A model generated the notes under the pieces. That model was not told the origin of the DNA. It worked only from the letters and a program-made list of their open reading frames with translations, and searched no databases. Below are positions 28,441 to 37,716 of a stretch of 64,000 nucleotides of DNA, piece after piece. Position 1 is the first letter of the stretch. Each line of letters begins with the position of its first letter. The position numbers were made by a program, and so were the translations under genes. The stretch is from Microvirga thermotolerans (GTDB lineage: Bacteria > Pseudomonadota > Alphaproteobacteria > Rhizobiales > Beijerinckiaceae): contig NZ_CP045423.1 of assembly GCF_009363855.1 (NCBI RefSeq), positions 3,316,001-3,380,000 of the forward strand. The letters run 5' to 3'.

Positions 28441-29787
28441 TCAGTGCGCGGCCAGGAGCGCGCGCGGCGGAGCGCTGACCATGACGGCGCCGCCGCCGCG
28501 GATCTCCTGCACGGCGAGCGCGCGGTCGTTGGTTCCGTCGGCCTTGAAGCGGAACACGCCGTCGGCGCCCGCAAACCCGGCGGAATTCGTCAGCACGCCT
28601 TCCGCGAAGCGCTGCGAGCCGTGCACCTGGGCGAGCGTGGCGGCGAGCGTCACCGCGTCGTAGGACAGGGTGGCGAGGCGGATCGGGTCGGTGTTGAAGC
28701 GGGCCCGGTAGCGGGCGGCGAAGGCCTCGAAGCCGCGGCCGTCCGGCGCCGCGAACCACCCGCCCTGAAGGGCCGGAAGGGCGAGGACGCGCGGCTCGTT
28801 CCACAGGCCGGTGCCGATGGGCTTGACCCGCTGCGGATCGAAGCCGACCGCCTGGAGGGCCTGGGCGACGGCGGGCAGCCCGTCGCCGCCGTCGGGCAGG
28901 AAGAGCGTGTCGGCCTGCGGCGCCGGCCCAGCCACGAGGGAGGCGATGCGCTGCACCGCCGTCCGCTGCTGGCCGGGCACGTAGCGTTCGACGGCGACGA
29001 CCCGCATCCCCTGCCGCGCGGCGGCCTCGCGGAACTGCGCCTCCGCGACGCTGCCGTAGGTCGTCTGCGGCACCAGCGCGACGACGGAGCGGCGGCCCTG
29101 GGACGCCGCATAGGCGATCACGCGGTCCACCTCCTCCTGCACGAGGAAGCTGAGGAGATAGACGCCGCGCGTCGCCACGCCGGTATCCGTGGAAAAGGCG
29201 ATCACCGGGCGGCCGGACTGCCGCGCGATCTGGCCCGCCGCCTGCACGGAGCCTGCGAAGAGCGGACCGACGATGAGCTCGGCTCCCTCGGCGATGGCCT
29301 GGTTCGCGGCCTCGCGCGCACCCTCGGGCGTGCCGCGATCGTCCTTCACGAGGATGGTGAGCGGCGAACCCTGCATCTCGCTCAGGGCGAGCTCCGCGGC
29401 GTTGCGCATGCTCTGCGCCGCCACGGCGCCCTGGCCTGCGCCGGAGAGGGGAAGGATCAGCGCCACGCGTACCGGGCCGTTGCCGATGACCTGACCGGCC
29501 GGCTGGCCGGTCATGTAGCTGGCGGTTTGGCCGGGGATCTGGCCGGCCTCCTGGACGGCCGGCGGAGCGCCGGAAGCGGGGCCGCCGGCGGCGGGAAGAT
29601 CGGCATCGAAGATGGGGGGCGAGGGCGGGGCCGCCTTGGCGCTCCGGCGGGGCGGCGCCATGCTTCCCGAGCCGACGCATCCGGCCAGGAACATGGCCGC
29701 GACGAGGGAGAGCGCCGCGGCGGCGCGGGGCCCGGAGCGCCGGGAGGCCCGGGGCGCGGCGGCCGACGTGAAAGCAGAGCCTTTCAT
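28441..29787 (-). CDS. Outer-membrane lipoprotein, penicillin-binding protein activator (LpoA-like)
   Basis: 448 residues: lipoprotein signal with lipobox LAGC (Cys37), a Pro/Ala/Gly-rich linker (40-95) and a periplasmic-binding-protein fold (VRVALILPLSG, AELALSEMQGSPLTILVKDD, ELIVGPLFAGSVQAAGQIAR, TLSYDAVTLAATLA). This is the layout of the LpoA C-terminal domain family ('penicillin-binding protein activator') and also of ABC-type amino-acid binding proteins; the lipobox and lack of transporter genes favour the former. GGAGGAAGGGA precedes ATG 29787. It is divergent from rsmI. Confidence 0.85.
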   Translation of the reverse strand: MKGSAFTSAAAPRASRRSGPRAAAALSLVAAMFLAGCVGSGSMAPPRRSAKAAPPSPPIFDADLPAAGGPASGAPPAVQEAGQIPGQTASYMTGQPAGQVIGNGPVRVALILPLSGAGQGAVAAQSMRNAAELALSEMQGSPLTILVKDDRGTPEGAREAANQAIAEGAELIVGPLFAGSVQAAGQIARQSGRPVIAFSTDTGVATRGVYLLSFLVQEEVDRVIAYAASQGRRSVVALVPQTTYGSVAEAQFREAAARQGMRVVAVERYVPGQQRTAVQRIASLVAGPAPQADTLFLPDGGDGLPAVAQALQAVGFDPQRVKPIGTGLWNEPRVLALPALQGGWFAAPDGRGFEAFAARYRARFNTDPIRLATLSYDAVTLAATLAQVHGSQRFAEGVLTNSAGFAGADGVFRFKADGTNDRALAVQEIRGGGAVMVSAPPRALLAAH

Positions 29788-29935
29788 TCCCTTCCTCCAT
29801 CCCTTCCGCGGACGCGGAATCCGACAGATCGGGCCGAGATTCGCAGGAAATGGTAAACATAGTTTCCAAGGCCGGCGCGACGGCCCGGCGTCGCGGCTTT
29901 TGCTCCCCGGGACCTTCATGCGACAGTGACGGACG

Positions 29936-30874
29936 ATGACGCAGAGAATCGACAACCGGACCCGGCGGCGCGAGCCCGCGGCGCGGGCAGCCACCTTCAC
30001 CGCCTTCGGCCTCGCCGCCGAGGCCGAGCCTCTCGCCCCCGGCCTCTACGTGGTGGCGACGCCCATCGGCAACCTGAAGGACGTGTCCTTCCGGGCGCTC
30101 AGCGTGCTGGCGGCGGCCGACGCGATCCTCGCCGAGGACACGCGGGTCACCAAGACCCTGCTCGCCCATTACGGCATCACCACGCCGCTCGTCGCCTATC
30201 ACGAGCACTCCAACGAGGCGGTGCGCGAGCGCATGGTCCACCGCATCCGGGAAGGGCAGGCCCTCGCCCTCGTCTCCGATGCGGGCACGCCCCTCGTGTC
30301 CGACCCCGGCTACAAGCTCGTCCAGGCCGCCATCGCGGAGGGCCTGCCCGTCACGCCCATTCCCGGCCCCTCGGCGGTGCTCACCGCCCTCGTGGTGTCG
30401 GGCCTGCCGACCGACCGCTTCTTCTTCGAGGGCTTCCTGCCGCCGAAGAGCGCCGCGCGGCGGGCGCGGCTCGCGGAGATCGCATCCATTCCCGGCACCC
30501 TGATGCTGTTCGAGGGACCGCACCGCCTTCCCGAGATGCTGGCCGATGCGGCCGCCGTCCTCGGGGAGCGGCAGGCGGTGGTGGCGCGGGAGCTGACGAA
30601 GATGTTCGAGACGATCCGGCGCGGCACCCTGCCGGACCTCGCGGAGACGTTCGCGAAGGAGGGGCCGCCGAAAGGCGAGATCGTGGTCCTCATCGGCGAG
30701 GCGACGAAGGAGATGCGGGCCGGCGAAGCCGACGCGATGCTCGACGAGAAGCTCGCGGCGGCGCTCAAGAACCACTCCATCAAGGACGCCGCCGCCCTCG
30801 TCGCGGCGGAGCTCGACCTGCCTAAGCGCGACGTCTATGCCCGCGCCCTCGCGCTCGCCCGGAAGGAGCCATGA
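29936..30874 (+). CDS. rsmI: 16S rRNA (cytidine1402-2'-O)-methyltransferase RsmI
   Basis: 312-residue tetrapyrrole-methylase-fold enzyme that modifies C1402 in the ribosomal P site. Motifs: [65 protein letters not shown] and [15 protein letters not shown]. The N-terminal 35 residues are a variable basic extension. It overlaps yraN by four bases, the usual arrangement, and is divergent from the lpoA-like gene. Confidence 0.95.
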   Translation: MTQRIDNRTRRREPAARAATFTAFGLAAEAEPLAPGLYVVATPIGNLKDVSFRALSVLAAADAILAEDTRVTKTLLAHYGITTPLVAYHEHSNEAVRERMVHRIREGQALALVSDAGTPLVSDPGYKLVQAAIAEGLPVTPIPGPSAVLTALVVSGLPTDRFFFEGFLPPKSAARRARLAEIASIPGTLMLFEGPHRLPEMLADAAAVLGERQAVVARELTKMFETIRRGTLPDLAETFAKEGPPKGEIVVLIGEATKEMRAGEADAMLDEKLAAALKNHSIKDAAALVAAELDLPKRDVYARALALARKEP

Positions 30875-31248
30875 CGCAAGCCGCCGAGCGTCGCCGCAGG
30901 ACGTTCTCCTACGGCCAGCGGGCCGAATGGATCGCGCTGCTGTTTCTGTTGTCGAAGGGCTATCGCCCGCTCGCCTGGCGCTTCTCCGCCGCCGGCGGCG
31001 AGATCGACCTGATCGTCGCGAGGGGAAGGACCGTCGCCTTCGTGGAAGTGAAGGCCCGCAGCGCGATGGACGACGCGCTCGTCGCCATCGGCGCCGCGAA
31101 GCGCCGCCGCTTCGCCCGCGCCGCCCGCGCATGGCTTTCGCGCCACCCCTGGACGGCGGGCATGACATGGCGCGCCGACGCGGTGTTCGTCGCGCCGCGC
31201 CGCTGGCCGCGGCACGTGGAGGCGGCGTTCGAGCTGGAGATCGCCTGA
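30871..31248 (+). CDS. YraN/UPF0102 family nuclease-like protein
   Basis: 125-residue restriction-endonuclease-like fold: [19 protein letters not shown] then the PD-(D/E)xK-type core [22 protein letters not shown]. YraN proteins are conserved beside rsmI and have been linked to DNA processing, but no activity is settled. Start overlaps rsmI by four bases; the C-terminal end stops 16 bp before the convergent LysR gene. Confidence 0.92.
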   Translation: MTQAAERRRRTFSYGQRAEWIALLFLLSKGYRPLAWRFSAAGGEIDLIVARGRTVAFVEVKARSAMDDALVAIGAAKRRRFARAARAWLSRHPWTAGMTWRADAVFVAPRRWPRHVEAAFELEIA

Positions 31249-31264
31249 TCCTGGCGAAGGGCTC

Positions 31265-32137
31265 CTACGCCACCATGCGGCGCGGGTTCCTGACGGCTTC
31301 GCGGATGTGCCGCGCCAGCTCCTGCACGACATGGTTGCCCCCGTCCCTGGGCAGATAGAGATTGACCGTGAAGGGCGGAAGCGGGGGCAGGCCCGCCTCG
31401 CGCCCCAGCACCTCCAGCCCCTCCGGCACCGTGGACGCCAGCCAGGCCATCACCGCGATGTCGGCGGCGACCGTGGCAACCTGCGCCGAGGTGTTGGTGA
31501 CCTCCGACGTGGAGCGCCACTCGATGCCGGCCTTGAGCAGCGCCTCGCGCACGGGCCCGCGGAACGCGCAGTCCGAGCACCCGATGGAGACCGGCAGCGG
31601 GCGCTGCCATGCGGCCTCGCCGCCGCGCGCGCCGACCCACACGAGCCTGTCCATCACGAGATTCTCGCCTTCCGGATCGCATGAGGGTTCCGTCGCGAGC
31701 ACCACGTCGACCTTGCCCGCCTTGAGCTCGGAGCGCAGCTTCACGCTCGATCCGCTGTGCAGGGAAATCTGCACCCGCGGGTAGCTCTGCGCGAACCCCT
31801 TGAGGAAGGTCGGCAGGTAGGTCGTGATGATGTCGCTCGGGATGCCGAGGCGCACCTCGCCCTCGTATTCCGGCGTGGTCATCTCGGTCCAGATCTCGTC
31901 GTTGAGGGCGAGCAGGCGCTTCGCGCGGCCGAACAGGCGCTCCCCCGCTCCCGTGAGCCTCATGCCGCGCCGGTCGCGGGCAAAGAGCTCCTCCCCCAGC
32001 GTCTCCTCCAGCCGCTTGATCTGCTGGCTCACGGCAGCCTGGGTAAGGTTGAGGACCGCGCCCGCGGCCGTCATGCCGCCGGTCTCGGCGACGGCCACGA
32101 AGGCGCGCAGGAGGCTGACGTCGAGGTTCCGGGCCAT
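31265..32137 (-). CDS. LysR family transcriptional regulator
   Basis: 290 residues. The N-terminal winged helix-turn-helix is clear (LLRAFVAVAETGGMTAAGAVLNLTQAAVSQQIKRLEE, split here for length, about 6-42), followed by the effector domain starting EGEVRLGIPSDIITTYLP. The effector is unknown. It is transcribed away from a DUF1127 gene; a perfect 8-bp inverted repeat just upstream of its start is a likely self-binding site. ATG 32137 has GAGAGAAA upstream. Confidence 0.92.
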   Translation of the reverse strand: MARNLDVSLLRAFVAVAETGGMTAAGAVLNLTQAAVSQQIKRLEETLGEELFARDRRGMRLTGAGERLFGRAKRLLALNDEIWTEMTTPEYEGEVRLGIPSDIITTYLPTFLKGFAQSYPRVQISLHSGSSVKLRSELKAGKVDVVLATEPSCDPEGENLVMDRLVWVGARGGEAAWQRPLPVSIGCSDCAFRGPVREALLKAGIEWRSTSEVTNTSAQVATVAADIAVMAWLASTVPEGLEVLGREAGLPPLPPFTVNLYLPRDGGNHVVQELARHIREAVRNPRRMVA

Positions 32138-32148
32138 GGGATTTCTCT

Positions 32149-32177
32149 CATAATGGACGGTTATCCATTCCATTATG
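32149..32177. promoter_or_regulatory. Inverted repeat, probable LysR operator
   Basis: CATAATGG (32149-32156), 13-base spacer, CCATTATG (32170-32177), with an inner ATGGA-N6-TCCAT pair. It is 12 bases upstream of the LysR start codon and in the LysR/DUF1127 divergent region, where LysR-type regulators usually bind. Confidence 0.6.
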
Positions 32178-32374
32178 AACATTCGTTTCACTTATGCAAG
32201 AAGGGGGCGTAAGGTCTTCACATCGCCGCTGGGGGACTTCCGAAAGGCCCGCCGGCAGCCCGAAGCCCCCGCTTCCGCACCGACCTCGGACGCCCCGCGA
32301 CGCCGCCTCTCATGGCGGCGAACGGAGACGGCTGCCGAAAAGGCCGCGGCGCGGCCTAGACGCAGGAGACCGCC

Positions 32375-32602
32375 ATGTCGCTCGGCATCACGACCACTTC
32401 CCTTCCGCTCGTGGAGAGCACCGCCCGGAAGGCCCGCCCGTTTCTCCTCGCCCGGATCGCCGCCGCCCTTGCGGCGGAGATCCGCGTCCGCCGCGACATG
32501 CGCCTCCTGTCCGGCCTGGGCGATGCGGCGCTCCACGACATCGGCCTTGCGCGCGGCGGCATCGAGAACGCCGTCCGCTGCGGTCGCGAGCCGCGGCGGT
32601 GA
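32375..32602 (+). CDS. DUF1127 small basic protein
   Basis: 75 residues ending with the DUF1127 motif: IRVRRDMRLLSGLGDAALHD then IGLARGGIENAVRCGRE. DUF1127 proteins are short Arg-rich proteins; in other alphaproteobacteria members bind RNA or affect phosphate and carbon metabolism, but most are unstudied. Divergent from the LysR regulator, a frequent pairing, so it is a plausible target of it. CAGGAGACCGCC precedes the ATG. Confidence 0.88.
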   Translation: MSLGITTTSLPLVESTARKARPFLLARIAAALAAEIRVRRDMRLLSGLGDAALHDIGLARGGIENAVRCGREPRR

Positions 32603-32615
32603 TCCGGGGCGGACG

Positions 32616-33485
32616 TCACGGCGCGAAGACCGTGACGGCGCTCGGCCTGATCGTGAAGTGGGCGGGGGTATGGGTGACGATTTCGCCGTCGGCGTTCACG
32701 GGGCGCGGAATGCGGGTGCGGATGTCGAACTCCTTGGCGCGCACGGCCCGAACCTCGCGCCAGGCCCCGTGCGCCCCGTTCCTGAACGAGCGCGCCATGA
32801 GCGCCAGCTTCCAGGCGCGATTGAACTCGAGGCTGTAGAGGTCGAGATGCTCGTCGTCGATGGCGGCGTCCTTCTCGACCGCGTTGCCGCCGCCGTAGTA
32901 GCGTCCGTTCCCCACCGCGATCTGCAGGGTTCTCACGTGCACCGCTTCCGTCTCGCCGATGATCGTCGCGCGGAACGGGCGCGCCTGAGCGAGCACCTTC
33001 AGGGCGACGAGCGCGTAGCCGAGACGTCCGAACCGGCGCTTGATGTCGCTCGTGAGCTTCTGCGCCAGCTCGGCGGAGAGGCCGATGCTGGCCACGTTGA
33101 AGAAGGGGTGTCCGTTGACGAGGCCGAGGTCGATCTTCCGCATGCGCCCCGCGGCGATCACCTCGGCGGCCCCGTCCAGGTCGAAGGGGATGTCGAGGGT
33201 GCGGGCGAGGTCGTTCGCCGTGCCGAGCGGCAGGATGCCGAGGGGCAGCCCCGCCTCGATCACCCCGAGCGCCGCCGCGTTCAGCGTGCCGTCGCCGCCG
33301 CCCACCACGACGCAGTCCACCTCCCCGGCATGGGCGGCGATCAGGGGCGAGAGGTCCTCCCGCGTCTCGCATTCGCGATGGACGGGCTCGATCCCGTGCG
33401 ACTTCAGCACCGCGACCGCCCTCTCGCACTGAGCGGCGCCGCTGCGGCTGTTGGAATTGACGATGAGAAGGGCACGGCGGGGCAT
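32616..33485 (-). CDS. Diacylglycerol/lipid kinase family protein
   Basis: 289 residues with the DAGK catalytic fold: LLIVNSNSRSG, the nucleotide-binding motif VVVGGGDGTLNAAA, LGILPLGTANDLARTLDIP and GNGRYYGGGNAVEKDA. Family members (YegS/BmrU) phosphorylate diacylglycerol, phosphatidylglycerol or other lipids; the substrate is not predictable. Convergent with the DUF1127 gene (13 bp apart) and divergent from gshB. Confidence 0.92.
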   Translation of the reverse strand: MPRRALLIVNSNSRSGAAQCERAVAVLKSHGIEPVHRECETREDLSPLIAAHAGEVDCVVVGGGDGTLNAAALGVIEAGLPLGILPLGTANDLARTLDIPFDLDGAAEVIAAGRMRKIDLGLVNGHPFFNVASIGLSAELAQKLTSDIKRRFGRLGYALVALKVLAQARPFRATIIGETEAVHVRTLQIAVGNGRYYGGGNAVEKDAAIDDEHLDLYSLEFNRAWKLALMARSFRNGAHGAWREVRAVRAKEFDIRTRIPRPVNADGEIVTHTPAHFTIRPSAVTVFAP

Positions 33486-33652
33486 GGCTTAACAGATGGC
33501 GGGCGGAGCACCGTCTGCAAGGGGCGCGGCCGAAAAGGCCGCGGACGACGGGATCCTGGCGCTCCCTTTCGCTCCCGCGCCGGACGGCTCCGAAGACGGT
33601 TGCCATCGGCGCATTTCCAGCCAATAACCTCGCTGCTCACGGAGGCTGACGC

Positions 33653-34597
33653 ATGACCCTGACCGTCGCGATCCAGATGGATCACATCAAAGGCATCAAG
33701 ATCGCGGGCGACACCGGCTTCGCGCTGCTGCTCGAGGCGCAGCGGCGGGGCCACCGGGTCTTCCACTACACGCCCGACCACCTGAGCCTGCGCGACGGCG
33801 CCGTGACGGCGATGGCGGAAGCGGTCGAGGCCCGCGACGTGGAGGGCGACCATTTCACCCTCGGCGAGCCCGAGCGGATCGACCTGTCGCAGGTCGACGT
33901 GGTGCTGATGCGCCAGGACCCGCCCTTCGACCTCGCCTACATCACCGCGACGCATTTCCTCGAGCGGATCCATCCGAAGACCCTGGTGGTCAACGATCCG
34001 ACCCATGTGCGCAACGCGCCGGAGAAGATCTTCGTCACCCGGTTTCCGCACCTCATGCCGCCGACCCTGATCTCCCGCGACAAGGGCGAGATCGAGGAAT
34101 TCCGCCGCGAGCACGGCGAGGTGGTGATGAAGCCCCTCTACGGCCACGGCGGCGCCAGCGTGTTCAAGATCGGCCGCGAGGATCCGAATTTCGGCTCGCT
34201 CTACGACCTCTTCGCGGCCACCTTCCGGGAGCCGTGGGTGATCCAGCGCTTCCTGCCGAAGGTGACCGAGGGCGACAAGCGCATCATCCTGATCGACGGC
34301 GAGGCGGCGGGCGCGGTGAACCGGGTTCCGGCCGCCAACGACATCCGCTCCAACATGGTGCGCGGCGGCGCCGCGAAACCCACGGATCTGTCGCCCCGCG
34401 AGCGCGAGATCTGCGAGACCATCGGGCCGGAGCTCAGGCGCATGGGCCTCGTCCTCGTCGGCATCGACGTGATCGACGGTAACCTCACGGAGATCAACGT
34501 CACCGCGCCCACGGGCCTGCGCGCCATCAAGCGCCTCGGCGGGCCGGACCTTTCCGTGAAGGTGTGGGACGTGATCGAATCGAAGGTGAAGCGCTGA
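33653..34597 (+). CDS. gshB: Glutathione synthetase
   Basis: 314-residue ATP-grasp ligase that joins gamma-glutamylcysteine and glycine. Motifs: [21 protein letters not shown] (start), [48 protein letters not shown] and the metal/ATP end [25 protein letters not shown] lies seven bases before the ATG. It supplies glutathione for the GST at 5.2 kb and other thiol systems. Confidence 0.97.
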   Translation: MTLTVAIQMDHIKGIKIAGDTGFALLLEAQRRGHRVFHYTPDHLSLRDGAVTAMAEAVEARDVEGDHFTLGEPERIDLSQVDVVLMRQDPPFDLAYITATHFLERIHPKTLVVNDPTHVRNAPEKIFVTRFPHLMPPTLISRDKGEIEEFRREHGEVVMKPLYGHGGASVFKIGREDPNFGSLYDLFAATFREPWVIQRFLPKVTEGDKRIILIDGEAAGAVNRVPAANDIRSNMVRGGAAKPTDLSPREREICETIGPELRRMGLVLVGIDVIDGNLTEINVTAPTGLRAIKRLGGPDLSVKVWDVIESKVKR

Positions 34598-34625
34598 GCG
34601 GCGCAGCCGTTCCGGGACCTGCCGC

Positions 34626-34647
34626 CATTCGGGTGCGTCCCCGAATG
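34626..34647 (+). terminator. Hairpin between the convergent gshB and hemW genes
   Basis: CATTCGGG-TGCGTC-CCCGAATG, a perfect 8-bp stem, 29 bp after the gshB stop. There is no U-run. The CCCGAATGAC end resembles dispersed Rhizobiales repeats, so it may be a repeat that also serves as a transcript end. Confidence 0.5.
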
Positions 34648-34708
34648 ACGGTCTCCGTCCTCGTCCTGAGGAGGTGCCCTTGCCCTGGACTAACGGCAGA
34701 GGCTTCTG

Positions 34709-35869
34709 TCAGGCCGCCAGCTCCGCGATCACCGCGTTCAGCACCGGAAAGCCTTCGCGGGTGACGCGCAGGCGGTCGCCCTCGCGGCGCACGAGGCCTT
34801 CCTCCTCCAGGTTGCGCACGCGCCTCTCGTCGAGGGAGCGGCCGGTGAACGCCTCGTAGCGGCGCGGGTCGATGCCCTCCTTGAGGCGAAGCCCCATGAG
34901 GAGGAATTCGTCCCCCTCGGCGTCCGCCGTCAGGATCTCCTCCTCCACCACGCCGTGCCCGTCGCGCTCGACGCGCTCCGCCCAGGTCTCGGGATGCTTC
35001 TCCGTCGCAGTGGCGATGCGGGCGTTGCCGGTGACGAGGCGGCCATGGGCGCCGGGGCCGATGCCCGCATATTCGCCGTAGCGCCAGTAGAGCAGGTTGT
35101 GGCGCGATTCCGCCCCCGGGCGGGCATGGTTGGAGATCTCGTAGGCGGGCAGCCCATGGGCCTCGCAGACCTCCTGCGTCACGTCGTAGAGGGCGCGCGC
35201 CGTGTCCTCGTCCGGCACGGCGATCTTGCCCGCAGCGAACAGGCGCTCGAACCAGGTGCCGGGCTCGATGGTGAGCTGGTAGAGGGAGAGGTGCTCCACC
35301 GCGTGGCCGATGGCCTCCCTCAGCTCCGCCGCCCAGGCCTCCGGCGTCTGGCCGGGCCGGGCATAGATGAGGTCGAAGGAGTAGCGCTCGAAGATCGACG
35401 CGGCGACCTTCACGGCGGCGAGGGCCTCCGCCACGCTGTGCATGCGGCCGAGGCGCCTGAGATCGGGGTCGTTGAGGGCCTGCACGCCCAGGGAGACCCG
35501 GTTGATCCCGGCGTCCCGGTAGCCCCTGAAGCGCTCCGCCTCCACGCTGGTCGGATTGGCCTCGAGGGTGACCTCCGCCCCCGGGTCCACGGCCCAGGCG
35601 CCGCCGATGGCGTCGAGGATCGCGCCCACGGTCTGCGGCCGCATGAGCGAGGGCGTCCCGCCGCCGAAGAAGATGCTGGTGACCGTGCGCCCCGGAATCC
35701 GCGCCGCCGTATGGGCGATCTCGCGCCGGAAGGCGGCCACGAACCGCTCCTGGTCCACGGGGCTGTGGCGGACGTGGCTGTTGAAGTCGCAATAGGGGCA
35801 CTTGGAGGCGCAGAAGGGCCAGTGGACGTAAACGCCGAAGCCTACGTCGCGCGTCGGATGGTCGATCAT
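34709..35869 (-). CDS. hemW: Radical SAM heme chaperone HemW
   Basis: 386 residues. The radical-SAM cluster motif is Cys20-x3-Cys24-x2-Cys27 (FCASKCPYCDFN), followed by TSIFFGGGTPSLM, NRVSLGVQALND and the HemW-type C-terminal winged helix. It lacks the extra Cys and N-terminal extension of coproporphyrinogen dehydrogenase HemN, so heme delivery is the better call. It follows rph-rdgB on the same strand, but two plus-strand genes are inserted between rdgB and hemW. Confidence 0.93.
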   Translation of the reverse strand: MIDHPTRDVGFGVYVHWPFCASKCPYCDFNSHVRHSPVDQERFVAAFRREIAHTAARIPGRTVTSIFFGGGTPSLMRPQTVGAILDAIGGAWAVDPGAEVTLEANPTSVEAERFRGYRDAGINRVSLGVQALNDPDLRRLGRMHSVAEALAAVKVAASIFERYSFDLIYARPGQTPEAWAAELREAIGHAVEHLSLYQLTIEPGTWFERLFAAGKIAVPDEDTARALYDVTQEVCEAHGLPAYEISNHARPGAESRHNLLYWRYGEYAGIGPGAHGRLVTGNARIATATEKHPETWAERVERDGHGVVEEEILTADAEGDEFLLMGLRLKEGIDPRRYEAFTGRSLDERRVRNLEEEGLVRREGDRLRVTREGFPVLNAVIAELAA

Positions 35870-36042
35870 GGCCGGGTTATGGCACCTCGCGCCCCTTCCG
35901 TCACGCACCGGCTTGCCGCACGCGGAAAAGCGGGGCACAGGGGCAACCATTCGGGACGGAGGCTGTTCACCCTTGAGGTTCTCCGCTGGCCTCCCCGCTC
36001 CCGAGGGCTTAGGCTGGCGGCGGAGAGAGTACGGGTTTCGGC

Positions 36043-36723
36043 ATGCGGCACTGGCGCGGTCCCTTCGACAGGCAGGGCTACCACCACGGCAACCTCAAGG
36101 AAGCGCTCATCGAGGCGGCGCAGCGCTTCATCGCGGAGCGGGGCCTGGGCGGCTTCACCCTGGCGGACGCCGCCAAGCTGGTGGGTGTGACCCCGGCGGC
36201 GCTCTACCGCCATTTCCGGGGCCGCGACGCCCTGGTGGCCGAGGTGGCCTTCCGGGGCTACACCCAGCTCGCGGAGCGGCTCGGGCGCGCCCTGACGAGC
36301 GCGGGCACGCCGCTCGAGCGCTTCACCCGGATGGGAGAGGCCTACCTCGCCTTCGCGGAGCAGGAGCCGGGCTTCTATGCGGCGATGTTCTCGCCCCGCC
36401 CGGCCGATTCGGAGCCCTGCGGGCCGCCCTGGGCCCGGGGCGCCAAGCCATCCGGCGAGACGGCGGGCGCCGGGGGCGCAGGCCAGGGCGACGCCTTCAC
36501 TTTCCTCGTCCGCGCCCTGTCCGAGACCTTCCCCGAAGGGTTCGGAGACGTGGACGTGCGCTTCATCGCCATCGAGGTCTGGGCCCTCTCCCACGGCATC
36601 GCCACCCTCGACGCGGCGGGCCAGCTCCCCAAGGGTCCCGGCCTGCCGGACAAGTACGAGCTCCTGCGGGCAGGCGTCCTCGCCCTCGTCCACGGGGCGA
36701 TCAAGGGCAAGGCCGCCTCCTGA
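36043..36723 (+). CDS. TetR/AcrR family transcriptional regulator with WHG-type C-terminal domain
   Basis: 226 residues. The N-terminus GYHHGNLKEALIEAAQRFIA plus GGFTLADAAKLVGVTPAALY and RHFRGRDALVAEVA form a standard TetR helix-turn-helix; the YHHGNL opening and the C-terminal WALSHGIATL fit the TetR_C_33/WHG subgroup. A low-complexity loop rich in Gly/Ala lies at about 140-158. The ligand is unknown. A strong palindrome upstream of the next gene is a candidate operator. Confidence 0.92.
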   Translation: MRHWRGPFDRQGYHHGNLKEALIEAAQRFIAERGLGGFTLADAAKLVGVTPAALYRHFRGRDALVAEVAFRGYTQLAERLGRALTSAGTPLERFTRMGEAYLAFAEQEPGFYAAMFSPRPADSEPCGPPWARGAKPSGETAGAGGAGQGDAFTFLVRALSETFPEGFGDVDVRFIAIEVWALSHGIATLDAAGQLPKGPGLPDKYELLRAGVLALVHGAIKGKAAS

Positions 36724-37038
36724 GCCGTCCCCGCCGCGGATCCCCGGCCCCCGCCCTGGCAAAGAAGCGCCTCCTCCTTCAACAAGAATCCCTCGGCCAA
36801 GAACCCACCAAGCCCGCATCCATAGGTCCGGAGCCGGCTCCGCCCGGTCCCGGCCCCGTCTCCTGCCCTGCAGGGGCGCTGGGCCTCCGGACGGCCGCAC
36901 GGGAAGGATGCTGGAGCGGCGGACGCGGCCGAGCGGCGCCGGCTCCGGAATATTTGGGCTTCCCGGTCCGACGGCCCTTGAAAGCGCCTGAATCCATGTG
37001 CATGTTAATGTTGTTAGCATTAACATGCGGGAACTGCG
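36724..37038. other. Intergenic region holding a candidate operator-promoter
   Basis: 315 bp between the TetR and DUF2852 genes. The first two thirds show nothing recognisable. The last 60 bases contain TTGAAA at about 36979 and the perfect palindrome at 37001-37027 described separately. Confidence 0.5.
37001..37027. promoter_or_regulatory. Perfect palindromic operator upstream of the DUF2852 gene
   Basis: CATGTTAATG-TTGTTAG-CATTAACATG: ten-base arms, seven-base centre, AT-rich in a GC-rich region, ending 11 bases before the ATG of the DUF2852 gene. With TTGAAA about 16-18 bases upstream of its left arm, it would cover a -10 region. Symmetry and size fit a dimeric repressor such as the adjacent TetR protein; it could also form an RNA hairpin over the ribosome-binding site. 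Confidence 0.7.
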
Positions 37039-37569
37039 ATGTCTGACTCTGCTTCCTCCGCCTGGAACCCGGGCTCCGGCTTTCCAGGCTCGGGTCCGTC
37101 CGGACCCGGCTCCTCCGGGCCCTGGAACAACGGCGCCTACCGTCACCGCCGCTGCGGGCGTCCGCCCCGCCGCGCGCTGGAGATCGCCGGCATCGTCCTG
37201 GCCTTCATCTGGTTCTGGCCCTTCGCGGTCGCTTATCTGGTGTGGAAAGTCATGGGATATCCAAAATACGACGAGGCGAAGGCCTTCTTCCGCGAGAATT
37301 TCGGGCGTCCGCTCGACGACCTGTTCGCCTATCGCCGCCCGGCCGGCGGCTTCGGCACGGGCACGGGCAACGCGGCCTTCGACGAGTATCGCCGCCGCGA
37401 GCTGGAGCGTCTCGAAGAGGAGCGCCGCCGGCTCGACGAGGAAGCGCGGGAGTTCCGCGAATTCGTCGAGGAGCTGAAGCGCGCGAAGGACCGCGAGGAG
37501 TTCGACGCCTTCATGGCCCGGCGCCGCGCCGACAAGGGCGGCCAGGCGAGCGGCCAAGCGGGCGGCTGA
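37039..37569 (+). CDS. DUF2852 membrane protein
   Basis: 176 residues: a Gly/Ser/Pro-rich N-terminus (1-35), one membrane segment (ALEIAGIVLAFIWFWPFAVAY about 46-66), the short motif VWKVMGYPKYDEAKAFFREN, and a long charged coiled-coil-like helix rich in Glu and Arg (about 118-165). This matches DUF2852, an alphaproteobacterial family of unknown function. Expression is probably repressor-controlled through the palindrome just upstream. Confidence 0.88.
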   Translation: MSDSASSAWNPGSGFPGSGPSGPGSSGPWNNGAYRHRRCGRPPRRALEIAGIVLAFIWFWPFAVAYLVWKVMGYPKYDEAKAFFRENFGRPLDDLFAYRRPAGGFGTGTGNAAFDEYRRRELERLEEERRRLDEEAREFREFVEELKRAKDREEFDAFMARRRADKGGQASGQAGG

Positions 37570-37686
37570 GGCGAACGGCTGAGGCCGCAGGCGTCCCGGC
37601 CCGGCGGCCTGCCGGACCGCCCCCTCCGCCGCATGGGCGGCCGGGTTCCGGGACGAAGGCCGGAAACCGACAGGGTCTCCGGCGGG

Positions 37687-37708
37687 CGGGGCGCCTCTGG
37701 GCGCCCCG
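37687..37708. terminator. Bidirectional hairpin between DUF2852 gene and rdgB
   Basis: CGGGGCGCC-TCTG-GGCGCCCCG, a 9-bp stem, followed on the plus strand by TTGCCGTTT. It lies between convergent genes and can serve both. Confidence 0.65.
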
Positions 37709-37716
37709 TTGCCGTT

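Noticed and set aside
27671-31168. Minus-strand frame of about 1165 codons over the OsmC, LpoA-like and rsmI genes
   Set aside because: Shadow of well-supported genes in other frames; composition is Arg/Gly-rich and no domain is seen.
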